From: Actinomycetes bacterium
Lineage (GTDB): Bacteria; Actinomycetota; Acidimicrobiia; Acidimicrobiales; Microtrichaceae
Direction of reading: 5' to 3'
Assembly: GCA_023434535.1 (NCBI GenBank)
Contig: JAEYSR010000112.1
Coordinates: 1 to 10,049 of the forward strand
DNA length: 10,049 bases
Below the pieces are notes generated by a model. That model worked only from the letters and a program-made list of their open reading frames with translations. It did no database searches and had not been told where the DNA came from. A program made the translations under genes and the position numbers. Positions 1-6,650 of the stretch are shown here, one piece after another. Position 1 is the stretch's first letter; each line of letters opens with the position of its first letter.

Positions 1-1031
1 AGCTCGATGCTGCGCATCATCGCCTCGTGCGGGAGGGTGCCGGCGCTGTACTTCAGGTCGAATCGATCCGCGTCCAGGCCCGTCACCGCCCGCACGATCT
101 TGGTCGCGACGGTCTCGGGCGATCCGACGTAGAGAGCGCCCTCCGGACCCGCAGCCTGGTCGAACTGGTGGCGGGTCATCGGAGGCCACCCCCGCTCGGC
201 GCCGATCAGTCGGTGCATCTCCCGGTAGTGGGGCCAGAGCTCGTCGCGGGCCTGCTCGTCGGTGTCGGCGACGTGACCCGGGCTGTGCACCCCGACCGGC
301 AGGCGGGGTCGGTCCAGCTCCGCCAGCGCACGGTGGTACAGGTCGACGAAGGGGGCGAAGCGCAGAGGGTCGCCACCGATGATCGCGAGCACCAACGGCA
401 GGCCGTAGCGGGCAGCCCGGACGACGGACTCAGGGCTCCCCCCGACGCCCACCCACGTGCGCAGACCGTTCTCCGTGCCCGGCTGCACCTCGGCATCCAC
501 CAGCGCGGCCCTGGTGTCGCCGGACCAGGTGACCGGCTTCTCCTCGAGCAGGTGGGTGAACAGATCGAGCTTCTCGCTGAAGAGGTGCTCGTAGTCGGCC
601 AGGTCGAAGCCGAACAGGGGGAAGGACTCGGTGAACGAACCGCGTCCCAGCATGACCTCGGCGCGCCCGCCCGACACCGCGTCGAGGGTGGAGAAGCGCT
701 GGAAGACCCGGACCGGGTCGTCGGAGGACAGCACGGTCACCGCGGAGCCCAGCCGGATCCGCTCGGTGCGCCCGGCGATGGCGGCCAGGACCACCTCGGG
801 CGACGAGATCGCGAAGTCGGCGCGGTGGTGCTCGCCGACTCCGAAGTAGTCGAGGCCCACCTCCTCGGCGCGCACCGCCTCGTCCACGACGTTGCGGATG
901 ACCTGGGCGGCCGACAGGCGCTGCCCGTCGGGGCCGACGGTGATGTCGCCGAAGGTGTCGAGTCCGAGCTCCAGTGGCCGACGGCCACCGTCGGCGTCCT
1001 CGGTCCGATCCTGGGTCGTCGGGTCGATCAT
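1..1031 (-). CDS. LLM-class (luciferase-like) flavin-dependent oxidoreductase, 3' end cut by window
   Basis: Reverse translation gives 343 residues with no stop before the window edge, so the C-terminus is missing. The remaining length already approaches that usual for the family, so few residues are probably lost. The protein begins with a poorly conserved ~18-residue leader, then the beta-strand LELGLDTFGD, the helix VDEAVRAEEVGLDYFGVGEHH (EHH at 67-69), and the segments RIRLGSAVTVLSSDDPVRV and SGGRAEVMLGRGS, all typical of bacterial luciferase-like TIM barrels. Near the end, YVGSPETVATKI is the usual family C-terminal signature. Such enzymes are cytosolic F420- or FMN-dependent monooxygenases or reductases; the substrate cannot be told from sequence. 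The ATG at 1031 is preceded by TGGAGGA (1038-1044) at good spacing. It is divergent from the small gene at 1170 and shows no link to the operon further right. Confidence 0.9.
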   Translation of the reverse strand, partial: MIDPTTQDRTEDADGGRRPLELGLDTFGDITVGPDGQRLSAAQVIRNVVDEAVRAEEVGLDYFGVGEHHRADFAISSPEVVLAAIAGRTERIRLGSAVTVLSSDDPVRVFQRFSTLDAVSGGRAEVMLGRGSFTESFPLFGFDLADYEHLFSEKLDLFTHLLEEKPVTWSGDTRAALVDAEVQPGTENGLRTWVGVGGSPESVVRAARYGLPLVLAIIGGDPLRFAPFVDLYHRALAELDRPRLPVGVHSPGHVADTDEQARDELWPHYREMHRLIGAERGWPPMTRHQFDQAAGPEGALYVGSPETVATKIVRAVTGLDADRFDLKYSAGTLPHEAMMRSIE

Positions 1032-1169
1032 GTCCTGTCCTCCACGTCGCTTCCACATCTCCGGGCGCCGTCGGCGCTCGCTCTACATGACACATCAACC
1101 ACTTGCGGTCGCGATCTGTTCCCGCAGGCCCGACGGTAGGTTGGCCGTGGACCCGCAGGAGGTGCCGAC

Positions 1170-1532
1170 ATGGCGGACGACGCGACGGACTGGAACGAGG
1201 TCGGCGAGCGCTTCAGCGCCCTCGGACGAACCCTCAAGGGCAGCTGGGGCACCACCAAGGGTGCGGCTCAGGCGACCGAGAAGGCGGCCAACGACGAGGT
1301 GCGCAGCGCCCTCGACAAGGTCAACTCCTCGCTCGACGACCTGGCCGACACCATCACGCGCACCGTCAACGATCCCGAGGTGCACCGCGCCGCGACGTCG
1401 GCGGCGGGTGGTCTGGTCGAGGCCCTGGGCGCCTCGCTCGTCCAGCTCGCCGGACGCATCCAGGGATCGGGGACGTCACGCGGCGAGACGGCTCCCGGCG
1501 CCACCGACGAGTCCCGGCGCGACCAGGTCTGA
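1170..1532 (+). CDS. Small helical hypothetical protein, 120 aa
   Basis: The ATG at 1170 follows a perfect AGGAGG (1157-1162) with seven-base spacing, which makes the start firm. The 120-residue product has no cysteine, signal peptide or membrane segment. It opens with an acidic tryptophan-containing stretch (DDATDWNEVGERFSALGRTL). From about residue 30 to 98 it is rich in Ala, Asp, Glu, Lys and Val in a pattern expected for long amphipathic helices (for example EKAANDEVRSALDKVNSSL). It ends in a disordered Gly/Ser/Thr tail. Similar short helical proteins are widespread in actinobacteria without known function; an LEA-, phasin- or coiled-coil-like role would fit but is not shown. It stands alone, divergent from the oxidoreductase on its left and convergent with the DsbA-like gene on its right. 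A weak -10-like TAGGTT lies at 1137-1142. Confidence 0.8.
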   Translation: MADDATDWNEVGERFSALGRTLKGSWGTTKGAAQATEKAANDEVRSALDKVNSSLDDLADTITRTVNDPEVHRAATSAAGGLVEALGASLVQLAGRIQGSGTSRGETAPGATDESRRDQV

Positions 1533-1549
1533 TCCCCGCCCCGCCCTGC

Positions 1550-1559
1550 CGGTCGACCG
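1550..1559. repeat. Short palindrome between convergent genes
   Basis: CGGTCGACCG is a perfect 10-bp palindrome in the 48-base gap between the convergent genes ending at 1532 (+) and 1581 (-). Its position would suit a bidirectional terminator. However, the stem is short and no T-run follows on either strand, so terminator function is unproven and the palindrome may be chance in GC-rich DNA. Confidence 0.3.
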
Positions 1560-1580
1560 CGGGTTTCCGGGCGTGAGGGG

Positions 1581-2216
1581 TCAGCTGAAGTCGAGGTCGC
1601 CGCGCAGGGAGCGCTTGAGCTCCGACACGCCGGGGATGCGCGCCATGGTCACGAGCGCGTCCCACAGCTCCACGGCCTCGTCGCCGCGGGGGATGCGGTT
1701 GATGACCGGCCCGAAGAACGACGAGGACTCGGGGCGCTCGAGGTCGTAGGTGATGATCGGCGTGCCGACGTCGGGCCCGGTCCGCGACAGCGCCAGCTCC
1801 GTCTCCGAGCGGATCAGCCCGTCCCGGCTCGCGTCGTCGGCCGCGTCCGCGTAGGACGCAGGGAGGCCGGCCATGGCCAGCGCCTCGACGACCACCGGGC
1901 CGGGGTCCTCGCCGCCGAACAGCTTGGCCACGGCACCCTCGGTGTGGATCTTGGTGCCGAACGCCGTGTAGAGCGCCGCCACGCCGTCGTTGCCGTGCGT
2001 CTCCCGGACCGCGGCGGCGATGCGCAGCAGGCCCAGGCCGAAGCGGTGCCCGTTCCGGTAGATCTCGGGGACGTCGTTGTCCTCGTTCAGGTAGAGGAGC
2101 GAGATGAACCGCCACTCGATGTCGAGGGCCGACTGCTCGGACACCTCGGTGGCCCAGCGGCTGGTGAGCCAGGCGAACGGACAGACGGGGTCGAAGAAGA
2201 ACTCGATGCTGTTCAT
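1581..2216 (-). CDS. DsbA-family protein, Rv2466c-like (mycothiol-dependent nitroreductase type) with a single active-site Cys
   Basis: The 211-residue product has the DsbA/2-hydroxychromene isomerase layout. The motif FFFDPVCPFAWLTSRW (residues 6-21) is followed by ALDIEWRFISLLYLNEDND, an all-helical insertion, VGTP with the cis-proline at 153, and SSFFGPVINRIPRGDEAVELWD. These segments match what I know of Mycobacterium tuberculosis Rv2466c, a cytosolic mycothiol-dependent enzyme with a CPWC active site. Here the motif is C12-P-F-A15, so the resolving cysteine is alanine, and C12 is the only cysteine in the protein. That favours a monothiol mechanism using an external thiol such as mycothiol (inference) and argues against a dithiol oxidase. 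No signal peptide is visible, so it is cytosolic. The start has no clear Shine-Dalgarno. It lies 150 bases downstream of the lipoprotein gene on the same strand, too far to assume it belongs to that operon. Confidence 0.88.
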   Translation of the reverse strand: MNSIEFFFDPVCPFAWLTSRWATEVSEQSALDIEWRFISLLYLNEDNDVPEIYRNGHRFGLGLLRIAAAVRETHGNDGVAALYTAFGTKIHTEGAVAKLFGGEDPGPVVVEALAMAGLPASYADAADDASRDGLIRSETELALSRTGPDVGTPIITYDLERPESSSFFGPVINRIPRGDEAVELWDALVTMARIPGVSELKRSLRGDLDFS

Positions 2217-2366
2217 CGGACGGTGACAACGCGGCCGGTCCGCCGGTTGTTCCCGCTCACGTCGCGTCGCGCCAGGTCAGCGCGGATCACAGCTCGTTCT
2301 GGCCATGGTGTCCGTCGTGGGACGGCACGAACCACCGCCGAGATGCCGGGCCGCGGGAGCCGCCCC

Positions 2367-3110
2367 TCAGGCGGGGAGCAGGTCGCCGACCAGGGCCTCG
2401 TCGGCCTCGGTGAGGCAGTCGACGGTCAGGTGCAGCCCGTCCTCGACCAAGCACCGCGTGGCCTCGTCCTCCCCGGTGCCGAGCAGCTCCGCGAGGTCGC
2501 GCACCTCGACCCAGGGACGGTCCGCCGCGACCTCCGTGGCCAGGCGGTGCACCCGGCGGTTGGTGTCGGCCACCCGGTCCTCCGCCGTGCGCACGTGTCC
2601 CACCCAGACCACCTTCGTCCCCGGCTCCTCGCCGTCGGCGGGGCGGAAGGCGTCGAAGGCCGCGGCCAGCCTGCGGGAGTACTCGGCATCCCACTCCTCG
2701 GTCTCCGACATCGTGACCACGACCTCGCCGTCGGAGTCGGTGAGGTCCTGGGCGTCGTTGGAGCCGACCGAGAACACCAGGACCGCGGGAGGGAAGTCCC
2801 GGGCCAGCTCCTGGAGCCGGGCGGGCCAGTCCAGGTTGTCGGGTCGGGCGAGGCCGGTGCCGGGCTCGCCGATCACCTTGACCACCGCGCCGTCGCCGCC
2901 GTCGGCGTCGGCCACCACCTCCCGCAGCTGGGACCCCAGACCGACGGAGATCGAGTCGCCCGCGACGGTGATCTTGTGCTCCGCCGGTGCGGTGCCGTCG
3001 GCGCCGGCCGCATCGTCGTCGCCGCCGCACGCCGCAGCGACGAGCGCCATCAGGACCAGGGCGAGCGGGACGAGGAGCCGGCCATGTTGCGTCGGGGACC
3101 TGCGCATCAC
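2367..3110 (-). CDS. SGNH/GDSL-type (DUF459-like) lipoprotein hydrolase
   Basis: The 247-residue protein starts with a basic n-region, a hydrophobic stretch (12-27) and a lipobox-like VAAAC with the lipid cysteine at 28, followed by an acidic linker. This implies a lipoprotein on the outer face of the membrane. The SGNH blocks are clear: AGDSISVGLG with nucleophile Ser53, the PGTGLARPDNLDWP stretch, GSNDAQ with Asn118, and DGLH with Asp224 and His227. The TGL-RPD-DWP and GxNDxQ segments are typical of the DUF459 branch, whose members are thought to act as esterases or acyl-modifying enzymes on envelope glycans; the substrate is unknown. The only other cysteines, 220 and 232, bracket the catalytic Asp/His. 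The GTG start at 3110 overlaps the upstream stop (GTGA); the adjacent ATG at 3107 is an alternative. It is the last gene of the six-gene operon. Confidence 0.87.
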   Translation of the reverse strand: MMRRSPTQHGRLLVPLALVLMALVAAACGGDDDAAGADGTAPAEHKITVAGDSISVGLGSQLREVVADADGGDGAVVKVIGEPGTGLARPDNLDWPARLQELARDFPPAVLVFSVGSNDAQDLTDSDGEVVVTMSETEEWDAEYSRRLAAAFDAFRPADGEEPGTKVVWVGHVRTAEDRVADTNRRVHRLATEVAADRPWVEVRDLAELLGTGEDEATRCLVEDGLHLTVDCLTEADEALVGDLLPA

Positions 3111-5278
3111 GGCAGTCTTCCGGCCTCCGGCGGCCGCGACCAGCCGAGGGTGACCCGGACGCGGGCGTCACCGGGGCACCACATCGGGAAGTTCGTCCCC
3201 CACACGTTGTCGTACAGGCACACGTGCCAGCCGCCCGACAGGTCGGGGAGGCGGTCGTCGAAGCGCAGCAGGGCCGGCGACCCCGGCGCGACCAGTGGGG
3301 CGTCGGGCAGGTCGATGCGGAGGCCCGAGGGATGCCGCACCTGCTCCGCCGCGTGCAACGTCCGGGCGCCGCGACCGACCACGTCGAGCGGCGAGACCTC
3401 CTCGCCCAGCTTGACCATCGTCCACGCCTGCGGGTCGTCGACGGTGGGGACGAACGACCACCACGTGGACTCGGCCCACCTGGCCGCGGGCTTGCCGTGC
3501 CACTGCAACCAGCACGACAGCTCACCGTCGATGCCGTCGACGATCTCGTAGCCGACGACCACCCACGGCGGTGCCGCGCTCCAGGACCGCACCTCCTCGG
3601 AGAAGGAGAGCTCGAGGAGCAGCACCGACGATCCGGGGTGGCCGGGCGCGTCGGGCTCGCGACGACCGGCCCAGGCCCCGACGAGGTCCGGTGCGCACCA
3701 CGCCGACCGGGCGGCCGACCGCTCGAGCCCCGGCTTGGTGTTGTCCCGCCGGGCCCACGACAGGTCGTCGGGACGGGTGCCGGCGTTGTAGGTCCGGAAC
3801 CAGCGCTCGTAGTCCTCCGCATCGAAGGTGCGGTGGCCGACCCGCCCGAGGGCCCGGCCGCCGTCGACCAGCTCGCGCCGACCGGAGCCGGCGTCCTCCA
3901 CCGACAGCCCGACGAGCGCGCCGTCGTGGGGGTCGATCGCCACCTCCGCGGTGCCCAGCCGGGTCCGGATCGGCCCGCCGTCGTCGGGTCGCTGCAGCGC
4001 CACCAGCCCTTCGGCCGACACCGCGCCGGCGCCGGTGAGCAGCATCCCCGCACGGGCGTCGGCCACGAGGTCGGGACGGCCGGACTTCTGCAGGATCTCG
4101 AGGAAGCGGTCGAGGTACCCCCGCTGCTCGCTCCAGCTCCACTCGAACCGACGGGTCGACTGGCGAGGACGGACCGACGCCAGCTCCGACTCGGACCAGT
4201 GGTCGGTGTCGGGCCAGGCCGTCTTCTGGTCCAGGCCCCAGGTGTGCTCCGCGACCAGCAGCAGCTCGGTGGAGGCCCGCCACAGGCCGGGGTCGTCGGC
4301 GGAGATGCGCCCCTCGTCGATCCAGGCCTTCCGACGGCGGCAGGTCTCGCGGAACGCCGCCGTCTTGGAGGGATCGGAGCCGACGCCGTGGATCCACGTG
4401 TCACCGATCTCCGCCGTCACCACCGGCAGGCGCCCGGCCACCGGGCGAAGGGCGTCGGCCACGTCGTCGAGGGTGGCGGCCCGGATCTCCGCATCGGGGT
4501 GCTCGGCCCGGAGGCGGTTCCACCGAGCGACCACGTCATCGACCTCGGGCGGCCCGTCGTTGTCACCACGGACCCACAGGTCCACGGCCACGCCGGTGCC
4601 GGGCAGGACCTGCAGGGATCCGTAGCCGCCGGGCTGGTACGCCACGGTGATCTCGGGCGGCTGCCCGTCGACCAGGGCGTGGGCCGGCGCTGCGCCGTCA
4701 CGCCAGCGGAACAGCGACGGCACGTCGGGTGACGGCGCCGCAGGGTTCACCCCGACGTGCAGGAGGTCCACGCCGGCGGCCGTGAGCAGCGAGACGAGCG
4801 CCCGGGTGTGGCCCGGGACGTCGGTGAGCTTGGCGGCGCGGGTCCGCCGACCGAACCACTCGTCGAGGCGGCCGGAGATGCTGAGACCGTGGGTCAGCAG
4901 CGACCGGTCGGCCAGCTCGGTGTGGGTGGTGAACGGCATCGCGTGCCAGGCGATGTCGCCCTCCTCGATCGCCCTCTCGATCGCCTGGCGGAGCTGGCGG
5001 TCCGGCTCCTCCAACGCCTCGTTCACGATCCACGAACCGGTCGTCCACGTCAGCCGCGGGGCGTCGCCCGACTCTCGGAGCCGCCGCGCCGTCGCCATGG
5101 CACGCGGCAGGTGCTGGCGCAGCCATCGCTCGCGCACCTCCTGCGCGAGGTCGGTGAAGCCCACGTCCAGGTGCGACTTGGAGACGACGAGGACGGTGTG
5201 GACCGGCTCGACCGCCGGATCGCGGTCGGACGCGAGGGCGGAGCCCGTCGCCGGCCCTTCGGCGCGGCGTCCGGTCAT
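3107..5278 (-). CDS. Glycoside hydrolase family 38-like protein (DUF5054 type), 723 aa
   Basis: After a ~25-residue disordered leader the protein reads VLVVSKSHLDVGFTDLAQEV, with the H36-x-D38 metal pair of the GH38 alpha-mannosidase N-terminal barrel. Other family-like segments follow: LTWTTGSWIVNEAL (76-89), IAWHAMPFTTHTE (109-121), AKLTDVPGHTRALV (149-162), EIGDTWIHGVGSDP (290-303) and EHTWGLDQK (344-352). These fit the uncharacterised DUF5054 branch of GH38-like proteins. By analogy with GH38, His36, Asp38, Asp153 (possible nucleophile) and a later His (297 or 345) would bind zinc. Residues 420-723 form beta-rich accessory domains. No signal peptide is seen, so it may act in the cytoplasm. 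The ATG at 5278 overlaps the previous stop (ATGA) and lacks a Shine-Dalgarno, so translational coupling is likely. The substrate is unknown; a mannoside or other glycoconjugate is only an inference. Confidence 0.85.
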   Translation of the reverse strand: MTGRRAEGPATGSALASDRDPAVEPVHTVLVVSKSHLDVGFTDLAQEVRERWLRQHLPRAMATARRLRESGDAPRLTWTTGSWIVNEALEEPDRQLRQAIERAIEEGDIAWHAMPFTTHTELADRSLLTHGLSISGRLDEWFGRRTRAAKLTDVPGHTRALVSLLTAAGVDLLHVGVNPAAPSPDVPSLFRWRDGAAPAHALVDGQPPEITVAYQPGGYGSLQVLPGTGVAVDLWVRGDNDGPPEVDDVVARWNRLRAEHPDAEIRAATLDDVADALRPVAGRLPVVTAEIGDTWIHGVGSDPSKTAAFRETCRRRKAWIDEGRISADDPGLWRASTELLLVAEHTWGLDQKTAWPDTDHWSESELASVRPRQSTRRFEWSWSEQRGYLDRFLEILQKSGRPDLVADARAGMLLTGAGAVSAEGLVALQRPDDGGPIRTRLGTAEVAIDPHDGALVGLSVEDAGSGRRELVDGGRALGRVGHRTFDAEDYERWFRTYNAGTRPDDLSWARRDNTKPGLERSAARSAWCAPDLVGAWAGRREPDAPGHPGSSVLLLELSFSEEVRSWSAAPPWVVVGYEIVDGIDGELSCWLQWHGKPAARWAESTWWSFVPTVDDPQAWTMVKLGEEVSPLDVVGRGARTLHAAEQVRHPSGLRIDLPDAPLVAPGSPALLRFDDRLPDLSGGWHVCLYDNVWGTNFPMWCPGDARVRVTLGWSRPPEAGRLP

Positions 5279-5796
5279 CGAGCGCTGATGGCCAGGGTGG
5301 CGAGGACCCTGTCGGCCCGAGGCACCGACGTCGCCCGCAGCCGGTGCGCACCGAGCGCCACGTACAGGCCGAAGGCCCGGCCCTGGGTGTGGAAGAACTG
5401 CTGGTGTCCGCTCGCCCCGAGGAGCGGCCGGTGCATGGTCGAGCGGTCGAACGACGACGTGCGCAGCGGTCGCTGCAGACCGGCGGTGGCGAAGAGCGGG
5501 GTGGCGCCGGCCTCGGGATCGAACTCGACCAGGGCGATGAAGACGTCGCTCGGGCCCATGTGCTCGACCGCACCCCCGCCGTAGTCGCCGCGGACCGCGG
5601 GCAGGGCGAAGCTGGCCACGTGCAGGACAGGGTTCGTCGTGCCGAGGCGACCGACGTCGTCCACGTCCGCGCTCGGGTCGTCGCCCGCGAGGCGCCGGAT
5701 CGAGCCGTCCCAGCCGGCAGGAACGCTCACCGACAGGCCGTGGGCCGCCATCGTGCGCGCCCTGGCCACCCGTGCCGATCCCGCCGCGCCGCTCAC
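5275..5796 (-). CDS. Hypothetical protein, 173 aa, fourth gene of the operon
   Basis: I cannot assign a function. The core from residue 16 reads MAAHGLSVSVPAGWDGSIRR, then a block with HVASFALP and an acidic or Gly-rich loop leading to GPSDVFIALVEFDPEAG. It ends with HQQFFHTQGRAFGLYVALG and a helix ADRVLATLAI. The alternating hydrophobic pattern suggests a small mixed beta-sheet domain. There is no cysteine, signal peptide or membrane segment. The GTG at 5796 overlaps the stop of the thioredoxin-like gene (GTGA) and has GGTGGAG five bases upstream, so I prefer it. An internal ATG at 5751 would remove 15 residues but lacks a ribosome binding site. The 3' end overlaps the GH38-like start by four bases. 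Placement inside this chain suggests it serves the same pathway, possibly as an accessory or binding subunit. Confidence 0.82.
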   Translation of the reverse strand: MSGAAGSARVARARTMAAHGLSVSVPAGWDGSIRRLAGDDPSADVDDVGRLGTTNPVLHVASFALPAVRGDYGGGAVEHMGPSDVFIALVEFDPEAGATPLFATAGLQRPLRTSSFDRSTMHRPLLGASGHQQFFHTQGRAFGLYVALGAHRLRATSVPRADRVLATLAISAR

Positions 5797-6650
5797 GATC
5801 GCTCCACCGCGTCAGGATCCGCAGCCGGATCGACGACGGGCTCGTAGAGGCGCGGATCCCCGGGCCGGATGCCGGCGGCGGCCAGCTCGGCGTCGATGCG
5901 GTCGGTGCGGTCCCGACCGGTGAGGAAGGCCCGCCGCGACGGGACGGTCACGCCCGGCGTCGAGAGCGACCGACCGCTGTCGGCGAGCGAGCGCCCGAGC
6001 AGGTCGACGACCTGGGGCCACGAGGCCGCAGCGCCCTCGCCGACGACCTGATCACGCTCGACGAGCGCGAAGTACGGGGCGACCGGGACGCCGTAGTCCT
6101 CCCACGCGTCGCTGGACATCACGACGTCGATCCCGGGCGGCGCCAGCTCGGCGACGCGGGCCGGGGTCTCGGCCTCGGTCCCCTGCGTCACCACGACCAG
6201 TCGGATGTCGGACGCCGGGAGCTCGACGCCCTGCCCGAACGCCGACCAGAACTGATGACAGGTCGTGCAGCCGGTCGACAGGAACGCGAGGAGCGTCCGG
6301 TGCTGACCGCCGAGGACGCCGACGGCCACGGCGTCGCCCGCCGGGTCGATGCCGGCGAGGTCGAACGCACCCATGCCCAGCAGCTCACCCGGCGACGGGA
6401 CGCCGTCGGCGGTCACCAGCCCGTCGGGTGCGGCGACCGGACCCGAGGTCGGGGCGATCGGCGCCGAGGCGGCCTCGGCGGCCCGGGCGGCGCGGCTGGC
6501 CCGTGCGGCGTCGGCCGGGGTGGACGGATCGAGGTCGACGCCCAGGTCGTGCAGCGCCCGGAGGATCTCGGCGTGGCTGCGCAGCAGGCTGACCACCAGG
6601 ACGGCCAGGAGGGCCACGACCACGCCCAGGAGCACGACGGCGACGGTCAC
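5793..6650 (-). CDS. MauD-like membrane-anchored thioredoxin-fold protein
   Basis: The 285-residue protein has one N-terminal membrane segment (about 2-23). An Ala/Pro-rich linker (about 40-85) leads to a thioredoxin-like domain: TLLAFLSTGCTTCHQFW with C128-T-T-C131, the strand IRLVVVTQG, the strand IDVVMSS, and GVPVAPYFALV with the likely cis-proline at 192. This matches the MauD/TlpA arrangement, an anchored periplasm-side disulfide oxidoreductase. MauD in methylotrophs is needed for stable methylamine dehydrogenase light chain, whose disulfides it helps form or sort. The position directly after a cysteine-rich Tat protein and a MauE-like gene supports the same job here. A ~55-residue acidic or basic C-terminal extension beyond the fold is not typical. 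The GTG at 6650 has GGAGG (6658-6662) seven bases upstream and overlaps the preceding stop by four bases, so the start is firm. Confidence 0.88.
   Translation of the reverse strand: MTVAVVLLGVVVALLAVLVVSLLRSHAEILRALHDLGVDLDPSTPADAARASRAARAAEAASAPIAPTSGPVAAPDGLVTADGVPSPGELLGMGAFDLAGIDPAGDAVAVGVLGGQHRTLLAFLSTGCTTCHQFWSAFGQGVELPASDIRLVVVTQGTEAETPARVAELAPPGIDVVMSSDAWEDYGVPVAPYFALVERDQVVGEGAAASWPQVVDLLGRSLADSGRSLSTPGVTVPSRRAFLTGRDRTDRIDAELAAAGIRPGDPRLYEPVVDPAADPDAVERS

Noticed and set aside
27..1139. Plus-strand frame opposite the luciferase-like gene
   Set aside because: The minus strand encodes a clear flavin-dependent oxidoreductase. The plus frame also runs into the promoter region and has no family features.
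1032..1169. Operator in the divergent gap between the oxidoreductase and the small helical gene
   Set aside because: TGATGTGTCA (minus strand, near 1090-1099) has TGA/TCA symmetry of only three bases per arm, too short to claim.
2217..2366. Terminator or small gene in the 150-base gap after the lipoprotein gene
   Set aside because: Only weak 5-bp stems (for example CCGCC/GGCGG around 2360-2374) without a T-run, and no start with a ribosome site leading to a plausible peptide.
2987..4732. Long plus-strand open frame opposite the GH38-like gene
   Set aside because: It is antisense to a gene with clear family motifs. The product is a low-complexity Arg/Gly/Pro/Val mix, as expected from GC-rich codon bias on the opposite strand.
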